Part shown: positions 60,801-64,000 of the stretch, in pieces
Position numbering within the stretch: position 1 is the first letter of the stretch
Layout: every line of letters begins with the position of its first letter
Origin: Drosophila pseudoobscura
Lineage: Eukaryota > Arthropoda > Insecta > Diptera > Drosophilidae
Assembly: GCF_009870125.1 (NCBI RefSeq)
Contig: NC_046679.1
Coordinates: 23,064,001-23,128,000 of the forward strand
Reading direction: 5' to 3'
Length of the DNA stretch: 64,000 nt
Notes under the pieces: generated by a model
What the model was told of the DNA's origin: nothing
What the model saw: only the letters and a program-made list of their open reading frames with translations
Databases searched by the model: none
Made by a program: the position numbers and the translations under genes

Positions 60801-61328
60801 ACTGGATTGGCATGTGTGCTGTGTAAGTGGGCGACACATTGCGAGCTCCTGACACTGCAGGCTCCCAGCAATTGCTCCATTCGGGCTCGAGTGCCACCGC
60901 TTCAAGGACACTCTGGGATAATCTGGGGAATGCCACTGAATTATTGCCTTTTGTCTGGGGTATTTATGGTCTCCAGTTCAAGTTGGGTCAGAGCCATTCC
61001 TTTCGAGTGGATATCGAGAGTGAAATGAGTCGGAATTGATTTCAAAGAAATTTTGTATCGAAATTGAAGTGCTGGAAATTAAATGAAAAATGAAAGATAT
61101 ACGGGTGCACAAAAACAACCTGAGCTAAACCAGGTTTGTTTGGTTTTTCTTTTGTTAAATAATTGGTAGACTAGAAAATAATTTTCGTTTAAAATTTTTC
61201 CATTTAAGTGGTGCAGAAATTTTTGAAAAGCCTCGAACAAAAGCTTCTTGTTATTGATACTAATATTTCTTCAATTGTTGAAGTTAAATGGTGATCTAAT
61301 CCTTATAAAATCCCTCTGTATTTTACAG
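48859..61328 (+). other. ~12.5-kb intron of the SLC22-type gene
   Basis: I see no exon, RNA gene or intact mobile element. There are many AT-rich tracts, a TGACGTCA site at 49730-49737 and chance open frames (the longest 53776-54423, without an ATG start). Such long introns often hold enhancers, but nothing specific is identified. Confidence 0.55.
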
Positions 61329-63712
61329 GCAGAATCGCCCTTACTGCCCCTGAAGGAGAACGACGCGACACTACCGAGAGTCCACAATTCCTCGCACATA
61401 TCAGCCACTAGGTCACCGCACGAGTACACCTCCTTAGCCAGAGATTCCGAGCCCGCCCTCACGCCCACATCCACGACTGCCACGCCCAGGCCGAATGAGT
61501 GCAGACGTCGTAGCTCATTGACCAACTGTCCAGCACCCCCACCCGCCTGCACCGAGGGAAATCCACCGGGCGAAGCCAACAACAACACCAGCAGCAGCAA
61601 CCACAACACCAAGGAAGACTTTTACACGACTTTGGGAAGCAGCACGCCCAGCCACAAGCACGCCCACGAGCACGAGTACAAGCTCTACCCCAACGACACA
61701 TTCGCCCAATTGGAGGGAAAAGCACCAAAGCCAAACACCAAAATGCAGACCAAAGTGGACGCAGTGGGTCGCATCACTGGCCAGTGGGGCAAGTGGCAGC
61801 TGCGAACAGTGCTGCTGATCTTCCTGTGCAAGATACCATCCTCGTGGTTCATGGCCTGCATCATCTTCACGGCTCCCGCACCCAGGCACGGGGAGTTCTT
61901 CTGCAAGCCCCCGAACACAGTCGGGGCCCAGAACCAGACGCAGTGGATTAAGGTTTCGCATCCGCAGAAGGAGGAGAGCGAGGATCAGGAGTTCAACATT
62001 GACTTCTGCAACGTCTACCAGGATGCGCAGGAGCATGCCCATCACTACTACAACTACGAGAATAGCGAGCAGGAGCCGCGCATCTGGGAGAAGCCCCTCA
62101 ATCGCAACTCCAATGTCATACCCTGCACGGAGTTCCAGCACGAGTCCAGCTACCACTCGGTGGTCACTCAATACGATCTGGTCTGTTCCCGGGACATCCT
62201 CGTCTCTGTCACGCAGTTCTTCCATCTGTTTGGTGTTCTCACCGGCGGTATCCTGGCGAATCAGCTGTTGAAATAGTAAGTTCTTCGAGAATATCTCTCT
62301 CTTTAGTAGCTCACTGTTATCTCTTTTCTCTCCAGCTTCAGTCCCCGGAATGTGATGCTCTTCGGCATGATCACCCAGATCTTCTGTGGCAATCTGACGG
62401 GACATGTGGCTTCCTATGAGCTCCATGTGTTCTTCCGCTGCCTCTCCGCCGTCTGCTGTGCGCAGATGTACACCGCTGGAGGGATGATCATGGCCGATAT
62501 AACGGGTGGCAAGTATCGCACTTGTGTCTCCACTCTCTTCGAGCAGTTCTGGTCCATTGGCGTGATGATGCTGCCGGGCGTGGCAAGCTTTTGGTCCAGC
62601 TGGTCGCATCTCTACATGGCCATATCCTGGCCAACAGTGATACTGATCTACCTGTGGCAGTGAGTACTACAAAGACTCCCCTGTGAGTGCTCTCCTCTAA
62701 CTCGTGTCCTTCTTCTTTCAGATGGATACCCGACTCCCCGCGCTGGCTTATCGCCCGCGGTCGTGTGCAGGATGCCAAGAAGATCTTGCTACAGTGCGCC
62801 GATATCAATGGCACTCGGTACAGTCTGCCCCATGACATTGATCAGCAGCTGGAGCTGCAGGCACAGACGGCCATGGATGCCCCACCGCCGAGTGGCTGGT
62901 GGTCGATGTGGAAGGGAGAGCGGGCCGTGCGTCACATGATCTGCGTCCATCTGGCCTGGTCCCTCTACATCGTGGTCTACTATGGGATGCTTCTGAACAT
63001 CCGTTCCTTTAGTCGAGAGCATCTGTACATCAACACGTTCTTTGCGGGCTTGAGCGAGATGATCGGCACCTTTATCGGGCTCTTTCTGATTATGAAGACT
63101 ACTAGGAAGTGGCTCTGGACGGGACTGTTCAACATGATTGCCGGATGCATTGCCTATTGTGGTTGGCTGGTGCCCAAGCCGGGCGTCATTCCATTCGATG
63201 CGAATGTGGCCCTGCTGATGTGCTCCGCTATGGTCTCCAAGATGGCTATATCCACCACTCTCTCCATACTGACGACCTGCACCGTGGAGCTGGTGTCCGA
63301 CGACAAGAAGAAGATCACCTCGTTCTCGACCATCTGTTGGGCCCGCTTCTGGCTGCTGGGTGCACCCTTTATTGGATCTACGATCTTTTTGGGCCAGCTT
63401 GTGCCCCAGACGGCCTTCGCGTCCCTAGCCATTTGTGGTGGCATTTGCACCGCTCTGATCACCAGCCCACGCACGCATCCCATCTCCCGGCCGACATCTT
63501 CGCCGACCGCCCAGGGTGCCCAGAACATGGCCTCTGCCTCCCAGTTCACCATCATCGACGGAATGGACAACAAAGGCTATACGCCAAGCTCGAAGCCCAT
63601 TATCTCTAGTAATACTATTAGGAAACTGACCACACCACAATCGAATCTACCTCCACAACTAATGCCCGGGATTTGGACGACCAAGATACACGAGGATTGC
63701 CCACCAAAGTGA
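61329..63712 (+). CDS. SLC22-type (organic ion transporter) MFS protein, common exons
   Basis: Three common exons (61329-62275, 62336-62659, 62722-63712) encode 753 aa plus the alternative amino terminus. A ~140-residue Ser/Thr/Pro- and His-rich cytoplasmic head is followed by TM1 (~158-185). A large ~105-residue extracellular loop with Cys and N-glycosylation sequons comes next, then TM2-TM6. The cytoplasmic hallmark WIPDSPRWLIARGR follows TM6, then a basic loop and TM7-TM12, and a ~90-residue polar tail. The loop after TM1 and the PDSPRWL motif place it in the SLC22 group of plasma-membrane organic cation, anion or carnitine transporters. The substrate cannot be predicted. The usual charged motif between TM2 and TM3 (D-R-x-G-R) is replaced by the uncharged NQLLKYFSPRN, which may alter transport cycling. 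The first in-frame ATG inside this exon is at 61743. Confidence 0.88.
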
Positions 63713-64000
63713 TATTCCCGGACAGCTGTGCCGTAGAATGGGGTTAAGTGTTGTGACGCGAGTGAAGGTGAAGGTTGGCTAGAATATTAGTTTTGTTCAC
63801 TTTGGTGGGGCTGTGACCTTGCAAACAACTACAGTCTACAAAATTTGATATACTATACTTATATAGCCTGTACACTACTTTAAGGCCAAGGCCATCCCTT
63901 TTGTAATGCACATAGGGCAAAGTTTATTGAAAGTAAAGTCAAATATCCGCTCTTCTCGCACACATTCTATGTAGGAGCTCAACTTTACCCCAAGACCGCA
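63713..64000 (+). other. 3' flank of the SLC22-type gene
   Basis: AT-rich sequence after the stop codon, probably 3' UTR. No canonical AATAAA is seen before the window ends. Confidence 0.5.

Overview
The window is animal nuclear DNA from a Drosophila-type fly. The evidence is the gene set (ctrip/TRIP12, antimeros/Paf1, Hus1-like, Gmppb, a CCDC39-type axonemal gene, a ZAD zinc-finger gene), the many 55-75 bp introns with GTRAGT donors, DRE (TATCGATA) and Ohler motif 1/motif 6 core-promoter elements, and the Gln/Asn/Ser-rich coding repeats. The species cannot be fixed from the sequence. Long microsatellites and dispersed AT-rich repeats would suit a species outside the melanogaster subgroup, but this is only an impression.

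Layout. 1-357 (-): 5' coding exons of Gmppb, running off the left edge. 777-833: DRE-rich divergent promoter. 1159-2003 (+): a ZAD zinc-finger gene interrupted by a frame change and a stop. 2750-3600: dispersed repeat array ending in a motif 6/motif 1 promoter, followed by a possible small-ORF transcript. 6164-7003 (+): Hus1-like, the 9-1-1 checkpoint clamp subunit. 7.1-13.1 kb: long repeat-rich 5' region. 13099-30215 (+): ctrip, a HECT E3 ligase modelled here with ten coding exons (3417 aa) and a ~1.9 kb 3' UTR that contains a 73-bp-arm hairpin. 30979-33982 (+): CCDC39-like axonemal coiled-coil protein. 35160-36834 (+): an eight-finger C2H2 protein, convergent with antimeros/Paf1 (38835-37036, -). 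39.5-41.2 kb: tandem duplication of a small secreted-peptide gene, with the second copy broken. 42.4-63.7 kb (+): an SLC22-type transporter gene with widely spaced alternative first exons and a ~12.5 kb intron.

The genes are independent eukaryotic transcription units, not an operon. Shared themes are nuclear or chromatin functions (Hus1-like, ctrip, Paf1, zinc-finger proteins) and housekeeping-type promoters. The less explained parts are: a promoter-linked repeat present in inverted orientation 36 kb apart beside two promoters; a near-perfect hairpin in the ctrip 3' UTR; a Thr/Ser-rich repeat cassette in ctrip; two overlapping uORFs in front of ctrip; an in-frame, stop-free intron in CCDC39; and the duplicated secreted peptide gene. 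I saw no prokaryotic defence system, CRISPR array, tRNA or intact transposon.
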